From Planctomycetota bacterium (GTDB lineage Bacteria > Planctomycetota > UBA1135 > JAKEFM01), in the NCBI GenBank assembly GCA_022616055.1, contig JAKEFM010000070.1, positions 1 through 47,853 on the forward strand: 47,853 bases of DNA. The letters are read 5' to 3'. The notes beneath the pieces are model-generated. The model was not told the DNA's origin. It saw nothing but the letters and a program-made list of their open reading frames with translations, and did no database searches. Position numbers and translations under genes: made by a program. Of this stretch, positions 1 to 8,393 are shown in pieces (positions within the stretch are counted from its first letter, which is position 1; each line of letters begins with the position of its first letter).

Positions 1-101
1 CCTACAATGCAACGCCCCGGCGCTTCGTCTGGACGAAGGACGCCGACATGATCCTGGCGAAGATCCGGCGCTGTAAAGAAGCGTTAGGTACAGGACACTA
101 G
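1..101 (+). pseudogene. IS630-family transposase, C-terminal end only (cut by window edge)
   Basis: The frame starting at base 3 reads 32 codons to a TAG stop at 99-101. The peptide contains FVWTKDADMILAKIRRC and ends in GTGH. IS630-family DDE transposases typically end this way: a WTK...IL.KI.R motif near the C-terminus and a terminal GH. Only the tail is visible, so I cannot say whether the full gene upstream is intact. The stop codon shares bases with the stop of the convergent glycosyltransferase gene (CTAG at 98-101), so no terminal inverted repeat fits between them. Any repeat must lie inside the last codons of that gene, or the element is decayed. The family call is from remembered motif resemblance. 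Confidence 0.6.
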
Positions 102-1720
102 CCCGGCCCGAGCCGGTAGATCCGGATCGCCGGCCCGGCCAGGGCGCAGGACCGTCCCGCCACGCCGAGTCCGCTCCGCTCCTCGCGCGGGATCCGTCCG
201 TCGGGCCTCCCTCCGGGATCGAACGAGGCGAGGAGGGGCGCCGCGGCGAGGGCCTCCGCGAACGCGGCGTAGTCGGGGTCCGACCTCGCCTCGAGGAGGG
301 GGTCGACGAAGCCGGTCCAGACGTAGACCTCCGCCTCGCGCGAGGCGGCGGCGAAGTCGAGGAGGAGGCGCGGCTCGAGGCGGTGGGCGAGGTTCTTCCA
401 CGCGTAGCGTCCCGCCTCCGCCGGCGGATAGGCGAAGTCGGGGAGGAGCTCTCCTCCGGGAACGTAGACCGGGACCGCCGTGAGGACCCGCGTCCCCGCC
501 GGCAGGTTCGCCTCCATCCACTCCATCGCGAGGCGGCGCGTGTCGGGAAGGCGCAGGGCGCGCGCCCGGTCCGCCTCGCCGAGGAAGGCCGTCCCGAACA
601 CGATCGCCGCGCAGGCCGCGAGCGCGAGGCGCGGGAGGAGGCGGGCCGGGAGCACGGAGGGGAGCGCCCGCGCGAGGCCGGCGCCGGCGAGCGCGCAGAG
701 CGCGGGCACGAGGGGGAGGAGGTAGCGCGCGTAGAGGATCCGATTCGCCCCGACGAGCCCGTAGTACGGGATCGCGAAGGCGAGGAGGACGAGGGTCCGG
801 CGTCGCTCGTTCCTCCATCCCCAGGCGAGGCCGATCGCCGCGGCGCCGACGAGGAGGGGGGAGCCGAGCGCCCAGGGGATCGTCCGCGCCGCGTGGTAGA
901 TCCATCCGCGGGGCTCCCCCTCGAACCCGAGCCACTCCCAGCCGGTCGAGTCCGCGTGACGCCCGAGCCAGTCGAGATAGGGGCGAGGATGGAGGAAGAG
1001 CGAGGGAGCCGAGAGGAAGCCCCCGGCGAGGAAGCCGAGCCCGGCGAGCGCGACCGGCACTCCGACCTCCCGGACCGACCTCGGGCGCCGCAGGAGGCTC
1101 GCGGCGATCGGGGCGAGGAGGGCGAGCGCGCCGAGGTACTTCGTCGAGAAGGCGGCGCCCGCGAGCGCGCCCGAGGCGAGGCAGGCGGCGCGGGCGCCCG
1201 AGTCGAGGTAGGCGAGGGCGAGGAGGACGGAGCCCGACGCGGCGAGGGCGTGGGGCGCGTCGGTCAGCGCGTAGCGCGAGGCGGCGCACGCGAGCGGCGA
1301 GATCGCCACGCCGAGGGCGGCGAGCAGCCCGGCGGCCGGTCCGGCGAGCCTCCTCCCGATCGCGCCGGCGAGCGCCACGAGGCCGACGCCGCACGCGAGC
1401 GAGACCGCGCGCGCCAGGAGGTGGAGCGCGCCGGGCTCGCGGCGGACCCACCCATGGGCGAAGTCCTCCTGCACCTCCCCGAGGGAGGCGTGGACGCCGA
1501 GGGCGAGCCCGGCGCGCAGGGCCCCCCGCAGCAGGGAGTAGATCGCCGGGGGCCAGTTCGCCGCCGGAGGGACGGACTCCCCGGTCGACTCGAGGAGGAT
1601 CGCCGTCGCGACCGCCTGGCTCTCGTCGGCGACAGGAAACGCGCGGATCTCCGCGCCCCGGAGCGCGAGAGCGAGCGCGAGGATGCCGGCGAGGAGAAGG
1701 CGGAAGCGGGAGGCGGTCAA
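98..1720 (-). CDS. Multi-pass membrane glycosyltransferase, GT-C fold (ArnT/PMT-like)
   Basis: 540 residues. A hydrophobic N-terminal segment (about residues 7-22) is followed by an acidic DE pair in the first loop (VADESQAV, near residue 32). In GT-C enzymes this position holds the catalytic acidic residue, as in ArnT/PMT. About ten further hydrophobic segments rich in Ala, Leu and Gly follow, with a soluble C-terminal part ending IRIYRLGPG. Such proteins sit in the inner membrane and transfer a sugar from a polyprenyl-phosphate donor to lipid or protein. The substrate cannot be read from sequence. The gene stands alone on the minus strand, downstream of the secreted protein at 1801-4551 and separated from it by a strong hairpin. 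The DE motif and membrane layout are seen; the family is inferred. Confidence 0.75.
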   Translation of the reverse strand: MTASRFRLLLAGILALALALRGAEIRAFPVADESQAVATAILLESTGESVPPAANWPPAIYSLLRGALRAGLALGVHASLGEVQEDFAHGWVRREPGALHLLARAVSLACGVGLVALAGAIGRRLAGPAAGLLAALGVAISPLACAASRYALTDAPHALAASGSVLLALAYLDSGARAACLASGALAGAAFSTKYLGALALLAPIAASLLRRPRSVREVGVPVALAGLGFLAGGFLSAPSLFLHPRPYLDWLGRHADSTGWEWLGFEGEPRGWIYHAARTIPWALGSPLLVGAAAIGLAWGWRNERRRTLVLLAFAIPYYGLVGANRILYARYLLPLVPALCALAGAGLARALPSVLPARLLPRLALAACAAIVFGTAFLGEADRARALRLPDTRRLAMEWMEANLPAGTRVLTAVPVYVPGGELLPDFAYPPAEAGRYAWKNLAHRLEPRLLLDFAAASREAEVYVWTGFVDPLLEARSDPDYAAFAEALAAAPLLASFDPGGRPDGRIPREERSGLGVAGRSCALAGPAIRIYRLGPG

Positions 1721-1728
1721 CGGGGACC

Positions 1729-1762
1729 GGGGAGGCCGCGGATCCTAGTCCGCGGCCTCCCC
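1729..1762 (-). terminator. Perfect 14-bp inverted repeat between two minus-strand genes
   Basis: GGGGAGGCCGCGGA (1729-1742) pairs perfectly with TCCGCGGCCTCCCC (1749-1762) around a 6-base loop TCCTAG. It lies just after the stop of the secreted-protein gene and just before the glycosyltransferase start, so it is placed to end transcription of the former. There is no U-tract on either side, so it is not a textbook intrinsic terminator. It could also protect the mRNA 3' end. Confidence 0.4.
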
Positions 1763-1800
1763 CTTCTCCCCTCCCAGATCGCGCCTTTTCCCCTCCGGCC

Positions 1801-4551
1801 CTATCCGGGAAGGACCGTCAGCGCGAGATAGTTCGTCACCAGGATCGGGAATGCTAGCTGGACGTTCTGGAGGTTGACCACCCCCCCGATGAGCGCCGGG
1901 GAGTTGGGCACCGCGAGCGTCGTCGAGAGGTTGCCGGAGGGGTCCGCGACCCCCGCCGTCCCGAGGATGTCGGGCGGGACGTAGAGGAAGCACGCGCCCG
2001 GAGGGATGGGGAGCCCGAGGAGGGCGAAGTCGATCCCCGGGAGCGTGAACGGGCTCATGACGAAGAGCACGACCCCGCCCGGGGCGAGCCCCGCGATGCG
2101 CCAGGTGAAGGGGAGCCCGATCCTCGGGGGATCGTCCGCCCAGGCGCTCGGCGCGGCCCCCCCGCCGGAGTTGCACGAGGTCCCCTGCTGGAGGGTGAGG
2201 AGGTAGTCCTCGACCTCGCCGAAGTTGCCCGAGGCCCCCGCGGCGTGCTGGCCCCCCTCGAGGGAGCCCGTCCGCGAGAGCTTGACCCGCGTCGCGACCC
2301 GGGCCGGGGCCCCCGCCGGGACGGCGAGGGGGCCGAGCGTGAAGAGGGTCCCGGTCGGGCCGACGCCGATCGGGGCGATCTCGGTCGCCGTCGACTCGCC
2401 GGCGTCGTCCCAGTCCCCGTCGTTGTTGAAGTCGAACCACGCGCGGACGACGTCGAGGGTCGATCCGGCGGGGTTCGTGCCGCGGACGAGGAGGGTGGCG
2501 TTCGCCCCCGGGCGCAGGCCGTCGAGGCGGACGATCCCGTCGTCGTCCGCGCCCTCGTCGTTCCACGCCGCGTCCCCGGCCGTCGGGAACCCGACCGGCG
2601 CGTTCGCGTCGCCGTCGACCGCGCTACCGAGCCGCTCGTTGAGGACGTTCCTCGTCGCGGCCGGCGGATAGGGGATCGGCGCGTCCCCCGCGTCGGCGCC
2701 GGGGCTCGGGGCGGCGGGCGCGACGTTCGCGCCTCCCGACCCGGCGAGGAGGTGGTCCTCGCACTCCCCGAAGGAGGCGACCGCGAGGATGGAGCCGACG
2801 CCGGCCGCGTTGCGGGAGAGCCTCGCCCGGACGGCGGGCGAGGGGCCTCCCGAGGCGCTGTAGGTGAAGGGGCCGAAGGTGAAGTTGACCGGGACCGCCC
2901 CGACCGAGGCCGACTGCGAGGGGAGGACGTCGTTGAAGCCCGACCAGCCGAGGTCGGTCGAGCTCCGGCGGACCCAGAGCCGGACGAAGTCGGTCTGCGT
3001 CGAGGTGGGGCTCACGGCGGAGACGACGATCTGGGCGGTCGCGCTCCCCGGGAAGAGGTTCGAGGACGAGACGATCCCGTCGTCCCCGGCGTCCCCGAAC
3101 CACGCCGGCGTGCGGGTCGCCGCCTCCGCGGTGACGGTGGCGCCGAGGCGCTCGGCGAGCGGCCCGGTGTGGCGGGCGACGAACCCGCCGGGGGCGTCGC
3201 CGAAGTCGTCGGGCGCGCCGAGGTCCGGGAGGCATCCGACCGTCAGGCTGAAGGTCCCCTGCGCCGTCGCCCCGACCCCCGCCACCCGCACGAGGTAGGT
3301 CGTCCCCGCGGTGGCGCTGAAGGAGGCGCTCGAGAGGGTCGTCGAGCAGTTGTTGTCGGCGCAGGCGAGCTCGTTCCCCCCGCAGGCGTCGTAAACCGTC
3401 ACGAGGGTGTCCGTGAGCGTGGTCGTGCCGCCGAGGGTGTCGCACGACGCGACGGTCACCGCCCCCGAGCACGTGGCGACGTAGGAGTACCAGAGGTCCC
3501 GGAACCCGGGCGAGCCGGCCGCGTTGCACGAGGCGCTGGTCGCGCTCGAGGTCGCGGCGGTGTTGTCGAAGGGGCCGTTCAGCCCGTTGGAGAGCGCGAC
3601 CGGCGCCGCGCAGTTGTCGTTCGCCGGAGGCGCGGAGCAGTTGACGTCGATCGCGAACGGACCGGTCAGCGCGCAGGTCCCCGCCCCGCCGACGCGGACG
3701 AGGTAGGTCGTCCCCGCGGTCGTCGCGATCGAGACCTGGGGGTCGGTCCCGGTCGGCCCGCACGCGTCGTTGTTGCAACCGAGGAGCGTGAGACCCCCGC
3801 ACGTCCCGCTGTAGACGGAGAGGAGGGCGTCGTGGGGGCTCGTCGTCGAGCCGCACATCGAGAAGGTCGCGGCGCCCGTGCAGCCCGCCGTGTACGAGTA
3901 CCAGACGTCCGCGCCCCCCAGCGCGCACGAGAAGGGGGGATCGCCCGGGTTCGTCGTGGCCCCGTCGCTGGAGAGCCCCGGATTCGGACCGTCGACGATC
4001 GGGAGGGCCCCCGCGCAGTCGTCGTTCGCGGGCGGGGCCGGAGGGACCGAGCACTGGATCGCGAGCGTGAAGTTCCCCACGTCCCCGACGCCGAGACCGT
4101 ACCCCCCCACCCGGATCAGGAAGGTCTGGCCCGCCTGGACGCAGTAGACGCTCACCTGCGAGCCGGTCGCGGCCGCGGCGCAGTAGTCGTCGCTGCACCC
4201 GACCGAGGTGAGGGCCCCGCAGGTCCCCGTGTAGATGTTGAGCATCGCGTCGTAGTCCCACGTGCCGCCGTACGCCGCGCACATGGAGAAGACGAGGGTG
4301 CCCGAGCAGCTCGCCGTGTACGTGTACCAGATGTCCGTTCCCCCGTCGCTGCAGGCGAAGGGGGGATCGGCGGGGTCGTTCGTCGCGTTGGCGTTCGTGA
4401 AGGGGCCGTTGGGCCCGTCGACCATCGGGATCGCGTTCACGCAGGCGTCGTTCGGGGGCACCTGGGCGAGGCCCGGGCCCGCGAGAGGGAGAGCGAGAAC
4501 GACGCCGCACGAAGCGGCGAGAGCGAGGATCCGTGACCAGGGGGTGCGCAT
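1801..4551 (-). CDS. Secreted modular protein: three PxNDxC repeats, two GEVED domains, C-terminal beta domain
   Basis: 916 residues from the ATG at 4551, preceded by AGGAAAG. The open frame runs further upstream, but this start gives a clear signal peptide (MRTPWSRILALAASCG to LAQ, about 29 residues). Three repeats of about 135 residues follow, each opening PPNDAC, PANDDC or PPANDNC. Each carries a WYxYxAxCxG core, a Y(S/T)GTCG or YDACGG turn and a (T/F)YLVRVGG-type strand, with many paired cysteines. Two GEVED domains follow (DDFGDAP...GECED and DAGDAP...GEVED; the second has an acidic DFNNDGDWDD loop that looks calcium-binding). A roughly 110-residue hydrophobic C-terminal domain ends NYLALTVLPG. 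The last domain resembles the C-termini of many Planctomycetota secreted proteins. It is probably an extracellular adhesive or surface protein. The binding partner is unknown. Confidence 0.8.
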   Translation of the reverse strand: MRTPWSRILALAASCGVVLALPLAGPGLAQVPPNDACVNAIPMVDGPNGPFTNANATNDPADPPFACSDGGTDIWYTYTASCSGTLVFSMCAAYGGTWDYDAMLNIYTGTCGALTSVGCSDDYCAAAATGSQVSVYCVQAGQTFLIRVGGYGLGVGDVGNFTLAIQCSVPPAPPANDDCAGALPIVDGPNPGLSSDGATTNPGDPPFSCALGGADVWYSYTAGCTGAATFSMCGSTTSPHDALLSVYSGTCGGLTLLGCNNDACGPTGTDPQVSIATTAGTTYLVRVGGAGTCALTGPFAIDVNCSAPPANDNCAAPVALSNGLNGPFDNTAATSSATSASCNAAGSPGFRDLWYSYVATCSGAVTVASCDTLGGTTTLTDTLVTVYDACGGNELACADNNCSTTLSSASFSATAGTTYLVRVAGVGATAQGTFSLTVGCLPDLGAPDDFGDAPGGFVARHTGPLAERLGATVTAEAATRTPAWFGDAGDDGIVSSSNLFPGSATAQIVVSAVSPTSTQTDFVRLWVRRSSTDLGWSGFNDVLPSQSASVGAVPVNFTFGPFTYSASGGPSPAVRARLSRNAAGVGSILAVASFGECEDHLLAGSGGANVAPAAPSPGADAGDAPIPYPPAATRNVLNERLGSAVDGDANAPVGFPTAGDAAWNDEGADDDGIVRLDGLRPGANATLLVRGTNPAGSTLDVVRAWFDFNNDGDWDDAGESTATEIAPIGVGPTGTLFTLGPLAVPAGAPARVATRVKLSRTGSLEGGQHAAGASGNFGEVEDYLLTLQQGTSCNSGGGAAPSAWADDPPRIGLPFTWRIAGLAPGGVVLFVMSPFTLPGIDFALLGLPIPPGACFLYVPPDILGTAGVADPSGNLSTTLAVPNSPALIGGVVNLQNVQLAFPILVTNYLALTVLPG

Positions 4552-4827
4552 CTTTCCTCGTACGTCAGCCCGGCGCGCCAGGGGGATCGAGGCCACGGGC
4601 CGGGTGCCGGGGGGCCGGCCGGTGGCAAGAGGGGAGCCGGCCGGACGATCTCCGTGCGCGTCCGCCACTTCCCATCTCCGTCAGGGGGCCCGGATCGTGC
4701 CGATCCGAAAGGAGGGAGAGCTCCCGCGAGGGGAGTTCATCACCCCGGAGGGCTCGGTCCAGGGGACTGCGAGGGTAAGCCTACCCCCGCACCCCTGGCA
4801 AGGGGCCGGAGCCGGCGCCCCGCGCGG

Positions 4828-5286
4828 CTAGCGGCAATCCCTTTTCCAGCGCTCGAGGATGTCGGACCCCTTCGCCCGCCTCTCCTCGAGATGCCGGAAC
4901 CACTCCTCCCCCAGCTCCGTGAACTCGAGGTGGTTCCCGTCCGGATCGCGCAGCGCCGTCATCCGGCAGAAGCCCTCGTCCCGCGGCGGGTAGAGGGGCT
5001 CGACGCCGCGCGCCTTCAGTTCCCCCACGAACCCGTCGAGGTCGAAGACGGTGAAGGCGAGCTTCACCGACCCCACCGCGCAGGCGCGGTCCTCGGGGAA
5101 GTCCTCGACCGGGTGGATGGCGAAGTGGACGTCCCCCATCGTGCATCCCCAGTGCGGCAGCGTCTCGCCGTGCCGCTCGTCCTCGAGGGGGACGCCGAGG
5201 ACGTCGCGGTAGAACTTCGCGAGCCGCTCCGGATCCCTCGAGACGAGGAGGACAGCGGAGAGGAACTCGATGGGCTCCTGCGGCAT
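4828..5286 (-). CDS. VOC (glyoxalase/dioxygenase fold) family protein
   Basis: 152 residues. The N-terminal beta-alpha module LLVSRDPERLAKFYRDVLG and the C-terminal DPDGNHLEFTE are hallmarks of the vicinal-oxygen-chelate superfamily. Likely metal ligands are His54 (DVHFAIH) and Glu121 (HLEF). This is a single-domain member of usual size, so two paired modules implies a homodimer. Substrates in this superfamily range from methylglyoxal-glutathione to antibiotics and catechols. Nothing here or nearby narrows it. The gene lies alone between unrelated secreted-protein genes on the same strand. Confidence 0.8.
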   Translation of the reverse strand: MPQEPIEFLSAVLLVSRDPERLAKFYRDVLGVPLEDERHGETLPHWGCTMGDVHFAIHPVEDFPEDRACAVGSVKLAFTVFDLDGFVGELKARGVEPLYPPRDEGFCRMTALRDPDGNHLEFTELGEEWFRHLEERRAKGSDILERWKRDCR

Positions 5287-5320
5287 TCCGGCGGATTCTA
5301 GGCCCCGGGACCGGGCGCCC

Positions 5321-7048
5321 CTACCGAGGTCGCCGCTCCGGATCGAGTCGCACGACGAGTTCCTGGGGTGACTCGGCGCCGATCGTCACCGGGATCGCCG
5401 TTCCGACATGGCCGGGCGCGCGAGCCTCGAGACGGTAGAACCCCGCGGGGAACGCGAAGCGCGTCCACGGATGGATCTCCCCCGCGCGGAGGCAGGTTCC
5501 AGATTCGAACGGCGCGTGAGCCCGTCCCTCGGGAGTCAGGAGATTCACCTCCGCCCCGGGGAGCGGGCGGCCCGAGGGGTCCTCGACGCAGATTCGAAGC
5601 TCGGTTCCCGCGGCAACCCATGGGAGGCGCAGGAGGCGCTGGAACGAAGCGGCGAGCCCGCGGTCGAACCCCGCCCGCGGGAGCGTGGGACCTTCCCGGA
5701 GAAAGAAGCCGGCGGCCCACTCCTTCTCCTCGAGCGTGAGGGACGTCGGCGTGTGGACCTGAGATCGAAGGGCGTCGACGATCGCCCGGATCGACGCCCG
5801 CACCGATCCCGTCGCGACGCCACCCTCGTCCCACAGCGGCCCGGTCGCGCGGCCTTCGAACGCCGGTTCGCCGTTCCTCGTCACGCGGACCGACCCCCAG
5901 ACCGCCTTCTCGCGCTTGAACTCCCGGGGAACCTGGACGGGGGCCTCCCGGGCCCCGCTCGAACCGATCTCCCGCAGCCGATCCCCGAGACGCCGGTACT
6001 CGTCCGGGAGGATGCGAGCCCGCCCCACCCATCCCTCCCGGTCGTTCTCCCACCGGACCCGCCGGTCGCCGATCGTCAGGACCTCCGCGCCGTTCCCCAT
6101 CGGACAGACGCGGTAGAGGGCCGGGACGCCGTCGAGCGAGTGGACGCCGAGTTCGATTCCGACGTCGAGTCGCCCGGCGGCTCCCTCCCCAGTGCCGTGC
6201 GAGAACGCGTCCCAGGAGGCCAGGGCGCAGGTCTCCCACGCTTCCTCCTCGAACCCCATCACGCGCCCATCCCCGTCGAGTCGGAACCGATAGACGCCCA
6301 TCGGCAGTCCGACCCGCCATCCGTCCTCGACGGCTTCGATCTCGGCGTCGCGCGGCCACGGGGTCCCGATCCGCCCGAGGGGATCGACGGCCCACCCCCC
6401 CCGAACCCGGAGGAGCGCAGCGAGCGGTTCCGAGGAGAGCACCGGGATCCGGTCCTCCCTCAGGAACTTCGCGATCCGGTGCACGGACGAGACGTCGCGG
6501 ATCGTCTCCCGGAAGCGCGAAACGACCATGCAGCCCCATCCGTGGGCGATCGAAGAGGAGAGTTCCTCTGAGTAGACGTAGCTGAAGAACCGGTGGTCGG
6601 GGAACCAGGGCCGCAGGGGAGTCCATTCGATCTCCCCCTCTACCGTGGCGGCGCGGTGCCTTTCCCCGGTCGGATCGAGCCCGCGGGTCCTTCCCAACTC
6701 CTGGAAAACCCAGTTGCATTTCGCTTGGAACGCCTTCCGATCCGCCAGGGCGGGCCACTCCATGCTTCCGGAGACCGGGACGGAATTCTGGCGAGCGCCG
6801 GAGTGGCCAGCCCTCGTCCCCCGGGAGGGTCCGGCAGCGCCGGATGCGTCCACGACGGCCACGAGGAGGAACGCGAACAGGCCCAGGCCAGGGCCTCCCC
6901 GTGGGCTGGCCCGCCTACGCAGGCGTTTCGGATCGGGAACGCCGCCGATTCGGCCACGCCCACACCATGATCCTCGTCTCGGGCGCGAGCCCCCCTCGTG
7001 GGATCCACGGCCGCATTCCCGCACGGCCATCTCGCTGCCGAGCCGCAT
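5321..7048 (-). CDS. Hypothetical exported protein with C-terminal carboxypeptidase-regulatory-like domain
   Basis: Up to 575 residues. The start is uncertain: ATG at 7048 or 7030, or GTG at 7024. None is preceded by a convincing ribosome site. A hydrophobic segment (GLGLFAFLLVAVVDASGAAG, about residues 54-73) after an Arg-rich stretch suggests a late signal or membrane anchor. The middle is rich in Trp, Arg and Glu and matches no family I recognise. The last 90 residues (CVEDPSGRPLPGAEVNLLTPEG ... FPAGFYRLEARAPGH) look like a beta-sandwich domain of the carboxypeptidase-regulatory/CNA-B type. Codon choice is less GC-extreme than in the housekeeping genes here, as in the genes at 11.4-14.3 kb. 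Confidence 0.6.
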   Translation of the reverse strand: MRLGSEMAVRECGRGSHEGGSRPRRGSWCGRGRIGGVPDPKRLRRRASPRGGPGLGLFAFLLVAVVDASGAAGPSRGTRAGHSGARQNSVPVSGSMEWPALADRKAFQAKCNWVFQELGRTRGLDPTGERHRAATVEGEIEWTPLRPWFPDHRFFSYVYSEELSSSIAHGWGCMVVSRFRETIRDVSSVHRIAKFLREDRIPVLSSEPLAALLRVRGGWAVDPLGRIGTPWPRDAEIEAVEDGWRVGLPMGVYRFRLDGDGRVMGFEEEAWETCALASWDAFSHGTGEGAAGRLDVGIELGVHSLDGVPALYRVCPMGNGAEVLTIGDRRVRWENDREGWVGRARILPDEYRRLGDRLREIGSSGAREAPVQVPREFKREKAVWGSVRVTRNGEPAFEGRATGPLWDEGGVATGSVRASIRAIVDALRSQVHTPTSLTLEEKEWAAGFFLREGPTLPRAGFDRGLAASFQRLLRLPWVAAGTELRICVEDPSGRPLPGAEVNLLTPEGRAHAPFESGTCLRAGEIHPWTRFAFPAGFYRLEARAPGHVGTAIPVTIGAESPQELVVRLDPERRPR

Positions 7049-7148
7049 GCGGGACCCGCGGCAAGACTCATGCCCTTAGGGCGCAGGACTGCCCGACCCC
7101 GGTGCGCGGGACGCGTGGTCGCCGGTCCCGGCGACCGCGTCGGGGAAG

Positions 7149-7367
7149 CTACCTCCTCCCCCCCTTCATCTGCTTCGCCGCGATGCGGGCCATCGTCTCG
7201 AACATACGGTAGTTGAACTCCTCGACCATCGACCGGAACTCGGGCTCCTTCATCATCTCCGCGATCTGCTGGTCCATCAGGGCCGCGAGGTTCTCGTAGA
7301 AGGACTCGCCGAAGATCCGGTGGACGAGGACGCTCCCGTTGCCCCGATTTCGCCTGGTTCGAGCCAT
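7149..7367 (-). CDS. Small hypothetical protein, helical
   Basis: 72 residues from the ATG at 7367. A GTG at 7409 in the same frame would add 14 residues. The sequence starts basic (MARTRRNRGNG). It then forms an amphipathic helical stretch rich in Met, Glu and Phe (FGESFYENLAALMDQQIAEMM and FRSMVEEFNYRMFETMARIA) and ends KGGRR. The composition is unlike the Arg/Pro/Gly-rich false frames common in this DNA, which supports real coding. No family recognised. It sits alone between an unknown exported protein and the VOC/zinc-ribbon gene, all on the minus strand. Confidence 0.5.
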   Translation of the reverse strand: MARTRRNRGNGSVLVHRIFGESFYENLAALMDQQIAEMMKEPEFRSMVEEFNYRMFETMARIAAKQMKGGRR

Positions 7368-7619
7368 CGTCCCACTTGTACGGGAGGATCTCCCCCCTCT
7401 CAAGGACACGCGCGCGATGGGCAGGGACGGGCTCTGGACGTACGCCGGGCTCGGTCGTCACGGCCTCTCTTCGCTCGCCGGCAGGCGCCGACCGCGGTCC
7501 CGGGCCGCCGTGGCGCCGCGGGCCGGCACGGCCACCTGAGGTCGCGGCCTACGACGTCGCCCCTCTCCCCCGCTACGCGGAGAGCGGAGACGAGCGATTC
7601 TGCGAGATGCCTCGGGGGC

Positions 7620-8300
7620 CTACTTGCGTCCCGCCCACGCGGGCATCCTCGAGAGGTGCTCGCGCGCGGCCTTCTCGGCGTCCGGGCGCGCCATGTTCTG
7701 CATCCCCATGAAGTAGCCCTTGACCGTCCCCTCGAGGACGACCTCGTAGGGCTTGAGCTTGCCCGCGTCGTCGGCGCAGTAGCCGCAGTACATCTGTCCG
7801 GGCTTGGCCTCCGTGAGCGGCATCCCGCACGAGGAGCAGCTCTCGAGCTTCACCTGGGTGTAGAAGATGTACCCGTACCCGTCCGGGTCCTCGAGGCAGA
7901 CCTCGCGGATCCCGTAGAACTGGGTCTTCGGGGCCGGGACCTTCAGCCCCTTGGCGGTGATCTTCTTGTGGTAGGCGTCGATGTCGGGGACCTGGATGTA
8001 GGTGTAGATCCCGACGCCCGGCCGGTTCGTCTCCAGCCTCTCCGCGAGGGTCTTCATGAACTTCCCCGCTTCGGCGTCCCCGCGGCACATCTTGTCGACC
8101 TGGTCCGGGGGCATCAGCGCCCCGATCATCACCGACTGGCGGTCGAGGAGGAGGCTCGCCCAGAGCGGGTTCTGGGGGTCGGGCCACGACTCCTTCAGCT
8201 CGAAGCCGAGCGTGTCCCGGTAGAAGGCCAGGCTCTTCTTGATGTCCTTCGTGGTGAGGGACACCGCGATCGGATACTGGTTCGACATCGCGTTCGACAT
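7620..8300 (-). CDS. VOC domain protein with C-terminal zinc ribbon
   Basis: 226 residues. Residues 9-150 form a VOC module (SLAFYRDTLGFEL ... CLEDPDGYGYIFYTQ). Residues 155-175 hold a CxxC...CxxC ribbon (Cys155, Cys158, Cys172, Cys175) whose CSSCGMPL resembles the Pfam 'putative zinc ribbon' family that opens CQSCGMPL. A helical tail of about 50 residues follows. The ATG at 8300 is chosen because GGAG lies about 9 bases upstream; a second ATG four codons later is possible. The VOC part could bind a small ligand and the ribbon a metal or partner. I cannot assign a reaction. Confidence 0.8.
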   Translation of the reverse strand: MSNAMSNQYPIAVSLTTKDIKKSLAFYRDTLGFELKESWPDPQNPLWASLLLDRQSVMIGALMPPDQVDKMCRGDAEAGKFMKTLAERLETNRPGVGIYTYIQVPDIDAYHKKITAKGLKVPAPKTQFYGIREVCLEDPDGYGYIFYTQVKLESCSSCGMPLTEAKPGQMYCGYCADDAGKLKPYEVVLEGTVKGYFMGMQNMARPDAEKAAREHLSRMPAWAGRK

Positions 8301-8393
8301 GGAGGCTCCGCCTCTCTAACGAGCCGGGGGGGAGGGCATTCTCCCCGGCCCGCGCCGGCGGGCCAAGCCCTGGGAAGCGTGCGCGCCTCTTGC

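Noticed and set aside
2245..4536. Long plus-strand frame opposite the secreted modular protein
   Set aside because: Composed almost only of Arg, Gly, Glu, Val and Asp, with no domain. It is a by-product of extreme GC content on the antisense strand.
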